From: Granulicella sp. WH15
GTDB taxonomy: Bacteria; Acidobacteriota; Terriglobia; Terriglobales; Acidobacteriaceae
Length of the DNA stretch: 64,000 bases
Direction: 5' to 3'
NCBI RefSeq assembly: GCF_009914315.1
Contig: NZ_CP042596.1
Span: 2,356,001-2,420,000 of the forward strand
Shown: in pieces, positions 9,209 through 18,700 of the stretch
How positions within the stretch are numbered: position 1 is the stretch's first letter
Layout of the letters: each line of letters starts with the position of its first letter
Notes under the pieces: model-generated
The model's database searches: none
What the model saw: the letters and a program-made list of their open reading frames with translations, nothing else
Told to the model about the DNA's origin: nothing
Translations under genes and position numbers: made by a program

Positions 9209-9234
9209 ACAAATGATGGTTAACCATCATTTGT
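9209..9234. promoter_or_regulatory. Perfect 26-bp palindromic operator
   Basis: ACAAATGATGGTT followed directly by its exact reverse complement. It lies between the divergent TetR and YceI genes. Nearby AAACATTTG direct repeats (about 9167 and 9185) share the half-site ATTTG. A TetR dimer or pair of dimers is the natural candidate to bind here. Confidence 0.7.
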
Positions 9235-9307
9235 CGAATACCCTTGTGGCGTCATAGTCAAGGTGCGCAAATGCAATGGTCACTAACATTCAGCAAATGA
9301 GGAACTT

Positions 9308-9886
9308 ATGATGACGAGACTACGTATCACGATGCTGGCGCTCCTTGCAGCATCGACCTTCCCAGCAATTGCCCAGAACACCTGGACGATCGACCCTGTT
9401 CATTCCCAAGCCAACTTTGAGGTCCGCCATCTCTCCGTGACTACCGTCCGTGGCGCCATCACGAACGTCACGGGGACGGTTGTATGGGACCCCAAGGACC
9501 CCTCCAAGGACAAAGTAGATGCTGTCCTTGACGCGACCACTGTCAATTCAGGCAACGCCTATCGCGACAAGGATGTACGAGGTGAAACCCTCTTCAATAT
9601 CGAGAAGTTCCCTACCCTCACCTTCAAATCCACTTCCGCGTCACGCTCTGGTAAAGGAGTAAAAGTTACCGGCGAGTTGACGTTGGCGGGTGTGACCAAA
9701 ACCGTTGTACTTGATGTCGTCGGACCAGCTGCACCGCAGAAGGGCCAGCAGGGAGGGTTGGTCACCGGCCTCGAGGCAACGACAACCATCAAACGCGCAG
9801 ACTTTAACTTTGGCAGCAAATACCCAAATGCCGTTGTCAGCGATGAAGTGAAGATCACTCTCGACGTTGAAATGGATCAGAAGTAA
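9308..9886 (+). CDS. YceI family exported protein
   Basis: A 192-residue lipocalin-like YceI protein. The signal peptide ends near FPAIAQ, and the mature part begins with the family signature WTIDPVHSQANFEVRHLSV. YceI proteins bind isoprenoid or amphiphilic ligands in the periplasm; the physiological ligand here is unknown. ATG 9311 is an equally possible start. It is divergent from a TetR gene with a large palindrome between them, so repression by that TetR is likely. Confidence 0.92.
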   Translation: MMTRLRITMLALLAASTFPAIAQNTWTIDPVHSQANFEVRHLSVTTVRGAITNVTGTVVWDPKDPSKDKVDAVLDATTVNSGNAYRDKDVRGETLFNIEKFPTLTFKSTSASRSGKGVKVTGELTLAGVTKTVVLDVVGPAAPQKGQQGGLVTGLEATTTIKRADFNFGSKYPNAVVSDEVKITLDVEMDQK

Positions 9887-9921
9887 GCCCGAAATCATTC
9901 TTAGCATTCGTTCTTCCGTAT

Positions 9922-9961
9922 CTCGCTCGACGTTGTCGACACATTGCTAACGTTGAGCGAG
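9922..9961 (+). terminator. Terminator-like hairpin after yceI
   Basis: CTCGCTCGACGTT pairs with AACGTTGAGCGAG with one mismatch over 13 bp and a 14-nt loop. Confidence 0.55.
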
Positions 9962-10066
9962 CCCGGAAGGAAGATCGGGCGAGATTGCTGAATCGTCGTC
10001 TCGTTACCTTCGATGGCAGCTACGAACTACAACCCAATTTCCACTACCCCTTTTGGAGAAATCACT

Positions 10067-10306
10067 ATGTCAGAACCAGTCATTGCGCAAAAAGGTCCCT
10101 ATCCCGTTCCCGTTGAAGCCGGGAAGAGCTACTACTGGTGTTCCTGTGGGCGCAGCACAAACCAGCCCTTTTGCAACGGCAGTCATCAGGGCACGGACTT
10201 CACGCCCGTAAAGTTCGATGCGACGGAGTCCAAGACAGTCTATTTCTGCGGATGCAAGCATAGTGCTCATGGCGTTCTGTGCGATGGCAGCCATGCCGCA
10301 CTCTGA
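10067..10306 (+). CDS. CDGSH-type iron-sulfur protein
   Basis: A 79-residue protein with two CDGSH-type [2Fe-2S] sites: CSCGRSTNQPFCNGSH and CGCKHSAHGVLCDGSH, each with three Cys and one His. Bacterial tandem CDGSH proteins are small soluble redox or cluster-transfer proteins. In the second site Val stands where Pro is usual. ATG 10067 is chosen over an upstream start because GGAGAA (10055-10060) precedes it and the protein then has the usual compact length. Confidence 0.9.
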   Translation: MSEPVIAQKGPYPVPVEAGKSYYWCSCGRSTNQPFCNGSHQGTDFTPVKFDATESKTVYFCGCKHSAHGVLCDGSHAAL

Positions 10307-10534
10307 GAGCAATCGACGGAATCAAACGTAAGGGTATGCTTGGGCCGAAAGGATGCGCTGTGCGATCTAGTTCAAGTTCGCACGGCGCTCCTTTTAGTGC
10401 AAAAGGATACTTGCGCTCTCCTCCATCGTCTCCTGGCTCTCCACATGGAGTCATCCAAAGAGACTTTGCCGCCGCGCGACTCATTAGGTCATCTTCCGAA
10501 TAGGCGACCGATATTCACACTCTTGTCGGTTTTC

Positions 10535-10557
10535 TTAGGTGCCGCACTAGCACCTAA
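10535..10557. terminator. Hairpin
   Basis: TTAGGTGC and GCACCTAA form a perfect 8-bp stem with a 7-nt loop, 230 bp after the CDGSH gene. It could be a terminator. Confidence 0.4.
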
Positions 10558-10775
10558 TCTGGTTAGATTTCCTGTTCCATGTTCACCTGCAAGAACACAC
10601 GGTTGCCCTGGCAATTTCCGGGTTCATGACGGTCGCCCGTTGCGACCTGAGATAGTTGGCCATAGAAACGGTGAACTTTTCTGTTCCCGATCCAGTTCAT
10701 CAGCGTAAGCGAATAGCTCTTCGAGTACCGCATCGCGATGATGCGCAGAACTTTTCCACGCGTAACTTATGAGAG

Positions 10776-10791
10776 TGGCACGCCGTTTGCT
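10776..10791 (+). promoter_or_regulatory. Predicted sigma-54 promoter
   Basis: TGGCAC-GCCGT-TTGCT matches the -24/-12 consensus with the GG and GC doublets 12 bp apart. Transcription would start near 10803 and read into the SnoaL-like gene (ATG 11026). An NtrC-type activator with an intact GAFTGA loop is encoded at 36633-37652, but a link between them is only inference. No enhancer site was identified. Confidence 0.55.
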
Positions 10792-11025
10792 TAAGTGTTT
10801 TGGGTGAGAGCCGCTCCAAACTACCGTGCGCCTCAGGTCTGGAAGCGGCGAACTCAACTCTTATAAAATCAGAGAAAAACTATGTGTATTTATTATGGTT
10901 GCAGTTATGAGCCTAGTGTGTTGTGATTACAGATATAGACGGACCGCAGCCTTCTCTATCGCGAAGGCCCGGCTATATGAACAAAGGCTATGAACTTCAA
11001 ACCAAACCCAACAGAGGAGACAACG

Positions 11026-11505
11026 ATGACTGACGAACGAGCGGTACAGCAGGTTTTGGCTAAATATGTACGTGGATCGGATGCAAGGGATGGGGCTGCA
11101 GTGGCCGCACAATTCGCTCCAAATGGCCGAGTAGAAATTTTCTACAGCAACTCGGGCAAGCTCGAACCCCTTGGAGAGTTGGTCGGACAGGACGCGATCG
11201 CCGGCGCTGTGGCCCATATGATGAGTCCTCATCCCCCACGTGGCTGGAGTCACCATACGACACATGACCCAATCATCGAGATCAACGGGGATGAGGCGCA
11301 GATGGACGCACAATTTATTGTGTTCAGCGTGATCGGCAAAGAACGTCCTTCCACCGGATGGCCAGAAGGCGCGACCGGCGCACAGGGAACCGTAACTCCG
11401 ATCGAATCGGGATACTATCGCCCCACGCTACGCCGTATCGATGGCGTCTGGAAATTCGAGACGCTGCGCATTGTTCTCGATATGCCCGTGGCGTTTCCAG
11501 GATAG
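11026..11505 (+). CDS. SnoaL/NTF2-like protein
   Basis: A 159-residue NTF2-fold protein of the SnoaL-like group. The N-terminus (ERAVQQVLAKYVRGSDARDGAAVAAQFA) and the closing beta strands (SGYYRPTLRRIDGVWKFE) are typical. Members are small cyclases, isomerases or ligand-binding proteins, so no reaction can be named. ATG 11026 follows GAGGAGA. Its stop lies 12 bp before the quinone-oxidoreductase gene, so the two are almost certainly one transcript, probably from the sigma-54-type promoter at 10776. Confidence 0.82.
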   Translation: MTDERAVQQVLAKYVRGSDARDGAAVAAQFAPNGRVEIFYSNSGKLEPLGELVGQDAIAGAVAHMMSPHPPRGWSHHTTHDPIIEINGDEAQMDAQFIVFSVIGKERPSTGWPEGATGAQGTVTPIESGYYRPTLRRIDGVWKFETLRIVLDMPVAFPG

Positions 11506-11517
11506 TGAGGGGGACAA

Positions 11518-12441
11518 ATGAAAGCAATTATTTATCGACAGTACGGCGGCCCTGAAGTTTTGGAGTTCACAGAGGTCCCCGAGCCGAAACTTTCGCAGAC
11601 TAATGTTTTAATTCGTGTGAAAGCAGCCGCGCTAAATCCTGCCGACCACGTCCTACAGGAGGGACTGGGCGACAGCATCATGGACGCGTGGTTTCCTGTG
11701 ATTCCAGGCTGGGACGTAGCCGGTATTGTGGAACACGCGGGAGCCGGCGTTTCGGAGTTCGTCCCTGGAGATGAGGTAATCGGCTTTGTGCGAGAAGAGA
11801 TCCTGCGGCATGGCACCTATGCTGAAAAGGTATCGGCCGGCGTGTCATCCTTCGTCCGAAAACCGCGCAATGCCACATGGGCGCACGCTGCTGCTCTACC
11901 GCTTGCGGGCCTTACCGCCTACCAGGCGATTGTGGATGCGCTTAACATCCGGGAAGGCGAAACATTGCTGATTCATGGCGCTTCGGGAGGTGTCGGTTCC
12001 ATTGCAGCGCAGATCGCGCTATCCCGAGGAGCGAAGGTGGTCGGTTCCGCTTCAGAGAGCAATCATAGCTATCTACGCTCGATCGGCGTGGAACCGGTTG
12101 TGTATGGGGACCGACTCGTCGAAGATGTCCGCAAAATCATCCCCTCGGGCGTCGATGCCATCTTCGACTGCGTGGGACGTGGAGTTCTTTCCCTCAATGC
12201 GCAGCTTGGCCGAGCGGGCGTCCGCGCGTGCTCAATCGCTGGAGCTGCGCCGGATACAAAAACGGTGTTTGCGCGCGCCAATCAGCAAGATCTGATGAAG
12301 CTTGTCGAACTTGTTGAATCAGGCGCCCTTGTTGTTCCTATAGCCGCAACCTACCCACTCGCCAATGCTGCTATTGCTCAGCAGGCACTTCGAAACGGAA
12401 GGAATGCTCCCGGCAAGGTCGTACTGGAAGTAGATGGATAG
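11518..12441 (+). CDS. NADP-dependent quinone oxidoreductase-like MDR protein
   Basis: A 307-residue zinc-free medium-chain dehydrogenase/reductase. It has the N-terminal GroES-like fold (MKAIIYRQYGGPEVLEF), the MDR motif RVKAAALNPADHVLQ, the nucleotide-binding loop HGASGGVGSIAAQIA (about 152-166) and the C-terminal GRNAPGKVVLEV. No structural-zinc Cys cluster is seen. It likely reduces quinones or alpha,beta-unsaturated carbonyls with NADPH. It is translationally close to the SnoaL-like gene (12-bp gap), and a strong convergent terminator follows. Confidence 0.88.
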   Translation: MKAIIYRQYGGPEVLEFTEVPEPKLSQTNVLIRVKAAALNPADHVLQEGLGDSIMDAWFPVIPGWDVAGIVEHAGAGVSEFVPGDEVIGFVREEILRHGTYAEKVSAGVSSFVRKPRNATWAHAAALPLAGLTAYQAIVDALNIREGETLLIHGASGGVGSIAAQIALSRGAKVVGSASESNHSYLRSIGVEPVVYGDRLVEDVRKIIPSGVDAIFDCVGRGVLSLNAQLGRAGVRACSIAGAAPDTKTVFARANQQDLMKLVELVESGALVVPIAATYPLANAAIAQQALRNGRNAPGKVVLEVDG

Positions 12442-12586
12442 ACTCAGTTGGAACAGTGGGCCCTGGCCATGCCAAATGTTCGAAGTAGCGTAAATGAAAC
12501 GGTCACGCTCAAACTGCCTGTTTTCGATTGGCGTCTGCGTAACCCTCCGCAAGCGCGAACGCAGCAATGGTGATGTGAACGTGTGT

Positions 12587-12623
12587 AACCCGATGGTCAC
12601 TAGAATCGACCGACCATCGGGTT
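12587..12623. terminator. Bidirectional terminator
   Basis: AACCCGATGGTC (12587-12598) and GACCATCGGGTT (12612-12623) form a perfect 12-bp stem between convergent genes. Confidence 0.7.
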
Positions 12624-12672
12624 GCGCATTGGTGAATAAGGTGCAGGAATCGCACGAACGGGGCTCCCGACT

Positions 12673-14007
12673 CTAATAAATGCGAGTAGCTATGAGCGCT
12701 GCATTGGGGCTCCCGCCGTCAATTACGCTCGCTCCAAGCAGTACCTCAAAACTGCGTACCTTGCCCGCCCCGTCCGTGGCCTGTTTCAAAATGCTAGTCA
12801 TCCGTGGGTCGATGAATAAGAATGTAGCGGCTGCATCGACACCAGCCATCGTCGTACCCTCGACCAGAAGAACCTTGCCATCATTGTGAAGGTTGTCCAC
12901 AAGTGCAACATATGCGTAGCCGCGATGGGTCGGATCGGTCGACGACCAGGCGTATTCGGGCCTCTCTCCTTGCTGAGGCGACCGGTTAATCACGCGCATT
13001 CCGTTTGTGATTCCGTCGTACACAATATGGAAGTTGAGATTTCGGTCAAAGAACTCAACCCAAGGGTTGTACGTAGGCGCTCCGGTCAGAATCAGATTGA
13101 GGTTGCGGAAATCAGAGAGGCGAAGATCGCGCGCAAAACGAACACTATAGCGATCGGATCGGAACTCGGGAAGGTTGGAGAGGTGGCTGGTGAATTCGAG
13201 GTCGACAATAGTCGTATAGCGTCGCTCGGCAAAAGGGCTCCAGTCGTAACCGTGAGGAGTTTGCGCAGCAGGCTCCCGTAGATAGGAACCCATTATGTAG
13301 TCTCCGACCGGAACCTCTGTGCGGGCCAAATTGTTGTACATGTTCAAGCCGGCATCTCCCGGGACGAACAGGGTCGACCGGTTCGCCGTAAACAGAACAT
13401 TCCACAAAGAGCTTGAGGCAGACTTGGGGTAGCCGTAGAGGGACATCACGTGACGAACCAGAACCGTGCAGAGGATTCCCAGCGTGAATGCCAATACTGG
13501 ATACACAAACTGCAACGGAATACGTCTGCCTCTCCGTTCGCTCGAAAGCGGCTCATCGACAGTTGGGGATAGTTCTTCAGGCTTCACAATCTCGGGCGTC
13601 GAGACCGGCTCCTGACTGGCAGCGGTGTCGACGCGCGTCCTAAAGACAGGAATGTAGCCACCACGGGGAATCTCAATCTGAATCGGCTCGGACCTTCCCT
13701 CTTCCTGGTAGTAGACGGCCAAGCGCTGCCTGAGCTGGCGAGCAGTAGTCCGGACAATTCCATCTTCACCAGGGTTGTAGTCGGCAGGCCGCTTAAAGAC
13801 GTGAAGACCAATTTGCTGCTCTGTAATTTCGTCGCGACGGTCTTCGATCGCACAGATACCTATATAGAGGAGGAAGGAACTCAGGCGAACTGAACGTACG
13901 AACTGTCGACTTGTTAATGTTCGTTGAAGAGCGATCCACTGCGGGTCGATGGGGGAGCCGTTATAAACGAATTCGACACGGTCCTGAGAATGTTCAAGGA
14001 CATCCAA
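12673..14007 (-). CDS. Winged-helix membrane protein of the Acidobacteria type
   Basis: A 444-residue protein with three parts. Residues about 25-125 resemble a DNA-binding winged-helix domain found repeatedly in Acidobacteria (LHVFKRPADYNPGEDGIVRTTARQLRQRL). One membrane helix lies at about 163-190. A periplasmic or extracellular domain of about 250 residues follows without a recognised fold. The topology, DNA-binding inside and sensor outside, recalls CadC/ToxR one-component regulators. It is divergent from the GH27 gene with 157 bp between, so regulation of the alpha-galactosidase and TonB receptor genes is plausible but unproven. Confidence 0.8.
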   Translation of the reverse strand: MDVLEHSQDRVEFVYNGSPIDPQWIALQRTLTSRQFVRSVRLSSFLLYIGICAIEDRRDEITEQQIGLHVFKRPADYNPGEDGIVRTTARQLRQRLAVYYQEEGRSEPIQIEIPRGGYIPVFRTRVDTAASQEPVSTPEIVKPEELSPTVDEPLSSERRGRRIPLQFVYPVLAFTLGILCTVLVRHVMSLYGYPKSASSSLWNVLFTANRSTLFVPGDAGLNMYNNLARTEVPVGDYIMGSYLREPAAQTPHGYDWSPFAERRYTTIVDLEFTSHLSNLPEFRSDRYSVRFARDLRLSDFRNLNLILTGAPTYNPWVEFFDRNLNFHIVYDGITNGMRVINRSPQQGERPEYAWSSTDPTHRGYAYVALVDNLHNDGKVLLVEGTTMAGVDAAATFLFIDPRMTSILKQATDGAGKVRSFEVLLGASVIDGGSPNAALIATRIY

Positions 14008-14164
14008 AACAATTCCTTTGTAAGTTGCTGGAATATTTTTCCACTCCTGTATGTATGTAAGATTACAAGTTTCGACATTTCAGGCGACTTGCCATGTCTT
14101 TCAGGTGGGACACCTCTTCTACCTCCGTGTGCCTCCTGTTTTGTGAACCAATATCCCATACAAG

Positions 14165-15415
14165 ATGCAGGGAATGACCACCAAGACTGCCATCCCAACA
14201 GTACATCGTTTCCCTGGGTCTCTCCTGCTGATCTTCCTCATCTCCCTACTACCTGTGTGCCGCACCGCCTACGGTGCTGAGCCGGACTTCGTACCGACCT
14301 CCCTCGCGGCCACCCCGCCCATGGGGTGGAACAGTTGGAATCATTTCGGCAAAGCTATCTCTGCAAGTGATGTCCAGAGAGTGTCCGATGCTCTCGTGTC
14401 ATCAGGCATGCGGAACGCAGGCTACGTCTATGTGAACATTGACGACGGCTGGCAGGGGCAGAGAGATGCTGCAGGGCAATTGCACGGAAACGACCGCTTC
14501 CCCGATATCAAAGGTCTCGCTCAATATGTCCACGCTCGTGGACTAAAACTGGGTATTTACTCCACTCCTGGCGTCAAGTCCTGCGCCGGTTTTGAAGGAA
14601 GCGCGGGACACGAAGACCAAGACGCTCGGACTTTCGCAGAATGGGGCGTTGACTTTCTCAAGTACGACGTCTGTAGCTTCCGGGAAGAGCTAGCGGAAAA
14701 AGCTCAGGGAGACCCGGTGGTGGCACAAGAGATGATGAGAGCCGCCTACCTCAAGATGCATCTGGCCCTCGAAAAAGCCGGCAGACCTATCCTCTTGAGC
14801 ATCAGCCAGCACGGCATGTCGAGCGTCTGGGCCTGGGCACCCTCGATCGGCATCCACATGTGGAGAACCGGAGACGACGTTCGGGACAGGTACGAAAGTA
14901 TCACCGAGATAGGTTTCGCGCAGGCCGGACTTGCCAGATTCTCCGGCCCCGGCCATTGGAACGACCCCGACATGTTGGAGATCGGCAACAAAGGTCTGGA
15001 CCTTGATGAAGCCAGAACCCAGATGTCTCTATGGAGCCTTCTGGCCGCTCCGCTCCTGGCGGGAAACGATCCCTCGGCTACAACTCCTGAGATGCTCGCG
15101 GTCCTGACGAATTGCGGATCGATTGCGATCGATCAGGACCCTGCAGGAAAGCAGGCGGACAGGTTGCTGGCTCAGGGACCGGTCGAGATATGGTCACGCG
15201 ACCTCGAGGATGGTTCCAAGGCGGTTGGGATCTTCAACCGTAACGCAGGGGCAAGTTGGATGACGTTGGACCTGAGTCTGCTCGGATGGGCATCAACAGG
15301 ACCGGTAAAGGATATATGGCGGGACACGACTCTCCCTCCGCTCTCCCCATCTCAAAAATTTCTTATTCCGCGACACGGCGTCGTTCTGCTACGGGTGAGT
15401 CCCTCAGCACGTTAG
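14165..15415 (+). CDS. Secreted GH27 alpha-galactosidase
   Basis: A 416-residue GH27 enzyme that hydrolyses terminal alpha-1,6-galactose from raffinose-type sugars or galactomannan. A signal peptide covers about 1-38. The family opening TPPMGWNSWNHFG is at about 50-62. The nucleophile is D168 (FLKYDVCS; Asn is more usual after the Asp), and the acid/base is probably D238 (WRTGDDV). GHWNDPDMLEIGN and the C-terminal beta-sandwich domain complete the family length. ATG 14174 is an alternative start. It lies next to a TonB-dependent receptor and a winged-helix membrane protein, a polysaccharide-use grouping. Confidence 0.95.
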   Translation: MQGMTTKTAIPTVHRFPGSLLLIFLISLLPVCRTAYGAEPDFVPTSLAATPPMGWNSWNHFGKAISASDVQRVSDALVSSGMRNAGYVYVNIDDGWQGQRDAAGQLHGNDRFPDIKGLAQYVHARGLKLGIYSTPGVKSCAGFEGSAGHEDQDARTFAEWGVDFLKYDVCSFREELAEKAQGDPVVAQEMMRAAYLKMHLALEKAGRPILLSISQHGMSSVWAWAPSIGIHMWRTGDDVRDRYESITEIGFAQAGLARFSGPGHWNDPDMLEIGNKGLDLDEARTQMSLWSLLAAPLLAGNDPSATTPEMLAVLTNCGSIAIDQDPAGKQADRLLAQGPVEIWSRDLEDGSKAVGIFNRNAGASWMTLDLSLLGWASTGPVKDIWRDTTLPPLSPSQKFLIPRHGVVLLRVSPSAR

Positions 15416-15577
15416 CAGACACGAAGATCATGCAGAAAATCGACAGGACGAAAGTAAGAAGGAGAAGGACAGTGATGCGCTTCCCAGATAGATGTGATTC
15501 ATCGATTGTTCCGAATTGCCAGCCCGTGTTCAAAAGTTTATGGGGCTCGATTGCCGACGATTGGTTGGCCTTTTTCT

Positions 15578-15664
15578 CGCAGGTGCGATGTCCTTGATGT
15601 CGCAACGGCGGATTCTGCGAATGGTCTCACGCATCCGGCTACCGTAACTCTCACCGTCCAATAG
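15578..15664 (+). pseudogene. C-terminal remnant of an Ig-repeat protein
   Basis: The frame ending at TAG 15662-15664 reads ATADSANGLTHPATVTLTV, the typical end of Ig-like domains in large secreted Acidobacteria proteins. No start or upstream domain remains. It is a fragment left in the 377-bp space between the GH27 gene and the TonB receptor; nothing else was recognised in that space. Confidence 0.5.
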
Positions 15665-15792
15665 CGAGCTCTAGACGTTGAAGCGTTTCACATTTGCTTC
15701 TGGGTTCTTCTCCAGTGCGGTTGCACTCCGCTCTAGGAACAACGAGGCGAGAACCACATAACGCACTAACTAAATGCTCTCCGAGAGGCTGT

Positions 15793-18700
15793 ATGAAAAC
15801 TGCGATACGATTCCGAAAACAACACCTCGTTTGCTTGTTCATGCTGATCGCCCCAGGCATGTTCGCGCAGACAGCTCAGATCACCGGCTCTGTTACCGAC
15901 ACCAGCGGGGCTTTGGTGCAACGCGCTCATGTGACAGTGCACGACCTTGATACTAACGTGGTGACTTGGCTTGAGACGAACACAGGCGGCAACTACGAGG
16001 CTGCCGCACTTCCACCCGGACGATATACGGTGTTGGCCGAAGCTTCGGGTTTCCAATCGACGGAAAAGACCGGCATCACTCTCTTTGTAGATACCCCAGT
16101 CCGCGTCGACTTCAAGCTACAGCCTGGCGGAAGCAACCAAACCGTCACGGTTACGGATTCCGATCTGACCCAGGAAAACAATGCCGAGATCGCGACCGAG
16201 ATCAGCGGCAAACAATACCTTGAGCTTCCGCTTGAACAGGTGGGCCGCATTCGAAGCCCAACCTCGTTTGTATATCTCGCGCCGGGCGTGCAGGGCAACT
16301 TGCAACTCAACGGCCAGGAATATACGGGAGCTACCAACGTCATCGCTGTGCATGGCAGCAATATCTGGAACACCGAACTCCTGGTCGACGGTATACCGGG
16401 CGGCCAAACCCGTATCATCGGCAACTACACCGAATCCTCTCCTGCCGTCGATGCGATGCGTGAGTTCAAGATCACCACGACGCAACTTCCCGCGGACTAC
16501 GGCCACACGGGCGCCGCGGTTGGCAGCTTTGCGGTTAAGTCTGGAACGAACCAGTGGCATGGCTCGATCTATGAATACTTCCGCAACAACGCCCTCGACT
16601 CAAACAACTGGCTGGCCAAGCACGGCGGAAACCAACTGGCTCCAACCCATCAAAATGAGTTCGGCGCGACAATAGGCGGACCTCTCTCGATCCCGCACCT
16701 TTACAACGGTCGAGATCGCACCTTCTTCTTCTTTGCCTACGGCGGGTCCAGAAAAAGCGGAGCTGACACTTTCGACACCGCGCAGGTGCCGACGCCTCAG
16801 GAGCTTCAGGGAGATTTCAGCACCTATAGCCGGAAGATCTACGATCCCGCGACGACCGCCCCCAATCCCAAGGGAACTGGTTTTGTACGCACTCAATTCC
16901 CGAGCAACAAGATTACCCACTTCGATCCGCTTGCCCAGCAGCTCTTGAAGCTGTTTCCAAGTCCAAACCAGCCGACGGGCAGCACCGTGAACTATGGCAA
17001 CTGGGATGGGGAGGTTCTTCTCAATCCCGATACCTACACCGCGAAGGTCGATGAGGAGATCCGGCCCAATCATCGTGTAAGCGTAACTTACATTCGAACC
17101 TATATCCCCCGCCTCGAAACCACGTCGCCGCTTCCTGAGCCGCTCACAACAGGTATCCATCAACTCGTCGGCTCGCACACAGCTCGCGTTGCGTACAACT
17201 GGATCCTATCAAGCAGCCTCCTGAATCAGCTTGTGTTTGGATTCAACCGCTTCACCAACCTGCAGAATCCCACTGCTGACGCCAGTAGCTATCCGGAGGC
17301 ACAGCCCCTCACCAAGATCACTGGAGGTCTGTTTCCCTCGATAACCTTCACCAACGGCTACGCGACGATCGGTAACATCAGTTCCAGCAATCAGGCCGAA
17401 AACGACTTCGTATACCGCGATGCCCTCTCGTGGACTGTGAGGAAACATAGCATTCGCTTCGGAGGAGAGTTCCGGGCCGCACAATACAACGACAACAACC
17501 CGATTCAGCCGACCAGCACCTATGGATTCGCTACTCTTGAGACGGCGAATCCTCAGAGCACCGGTGGCACGGGGGATGGGTTCGCGAGCTTTCTGTTAGG
17601 CCAGGTAGAAACTGCATCCATTGCGTATTCCAGTCCTCTGCATACCAGGAAGCACTACACCGGGTTCTTTGTGCAGGACGATTGGAAGGCGACGACGAAG
17701 CTGACTGTGAACCTTGGACTCCGTTATGAATGGTCCGGCGCACCGACCGAGAAGGACAATCGAACCAGCATCGTGAGCCTTACGACACCGAATCCGGGAG
17801 CTGGCAACCTGCCTGGCGCTCTTGTCTTCGCTGGACCTCCTCCTGTCGGAATCGGCAAGTCCAATCTCTTCCCGACAGACTACACCGGCATCGGTCCACG
17901 CTTTGGTTTCGCCTATCAGGTGCATCCCGGCATCGTACTTCGTGGCGGCTACGGAATCTACTACAGTGACATCCTGCCCAATACGGCGCTTTCACAGGTT
18001 GGGTTTCAGGTGGCTACCAGCTTCTCGACTCCGAACAACGGTGTAAATCCCGCATTTGTGTTCAGCCAGGGGCCGAATGTGAATCTCCCTCAAGGCCCGA
18101 ATCTTTCGCCAACCGCCGGAAACGGCCAAAATCAAGCGTACTACGGGCCTCATGTCGACGCCATGCCCCGTACACAGCAATGGAGTCTTAGCCTTCAGCA
18201 TCAACTGACGCCGAATCTTCTGCTTGAGTTGGCTTACGTGGGCGTGCATAACACGCGGCAGGTAGCACCGAATATGGTCAACATCAACCAGGTCGACCCG
18301 AAATATCTCGCGTTAGGCACACTGCTCACGGAGTCAGCGACTTCATCTGATGCGAAGAAGGCCAGCATCGTGCTGCCTTACTCAGGGTTCACCGGATCGG
18401 TGGCGCAGGCCCTTCGCCCCTATCCCCAGTACACGACGCTCACCTCTCAGGCGGCCAAGGTGGGAGCGTCAGAATACAACGGTGGCGAGGCTATTATCCG
18501 CAAACGCACCTCGTTCGGTCTGGCTCTGAATGCCAACTACACCTTCTCGAAGAACATGGGTTACAACAACCCCACGTTGGCCGGAAACGGAGGCGTCAAC
18601 AACTCCCTGCAGAACCAGTACAACCCTCGGGCGGAGTGGTCTCTCATGGAGCAGGACGTTCACCATGCGCTAAACCTGTACTACACCTATGAGCTACCCT

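Larger units (their letters stand above)
10307..11025. other. Long intergenic region with hairpin and sigma-54 promoter
   Basis: No convincing gene in 719 bp. It contains an 8-bp hairpin at 10535-10557 and a near-consensus sigma-54 promoter at 10776-10791. A 77-codon minus-strand open frame (10624-10857) has no recognisable domain and is not called. Confidence 0.5.
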
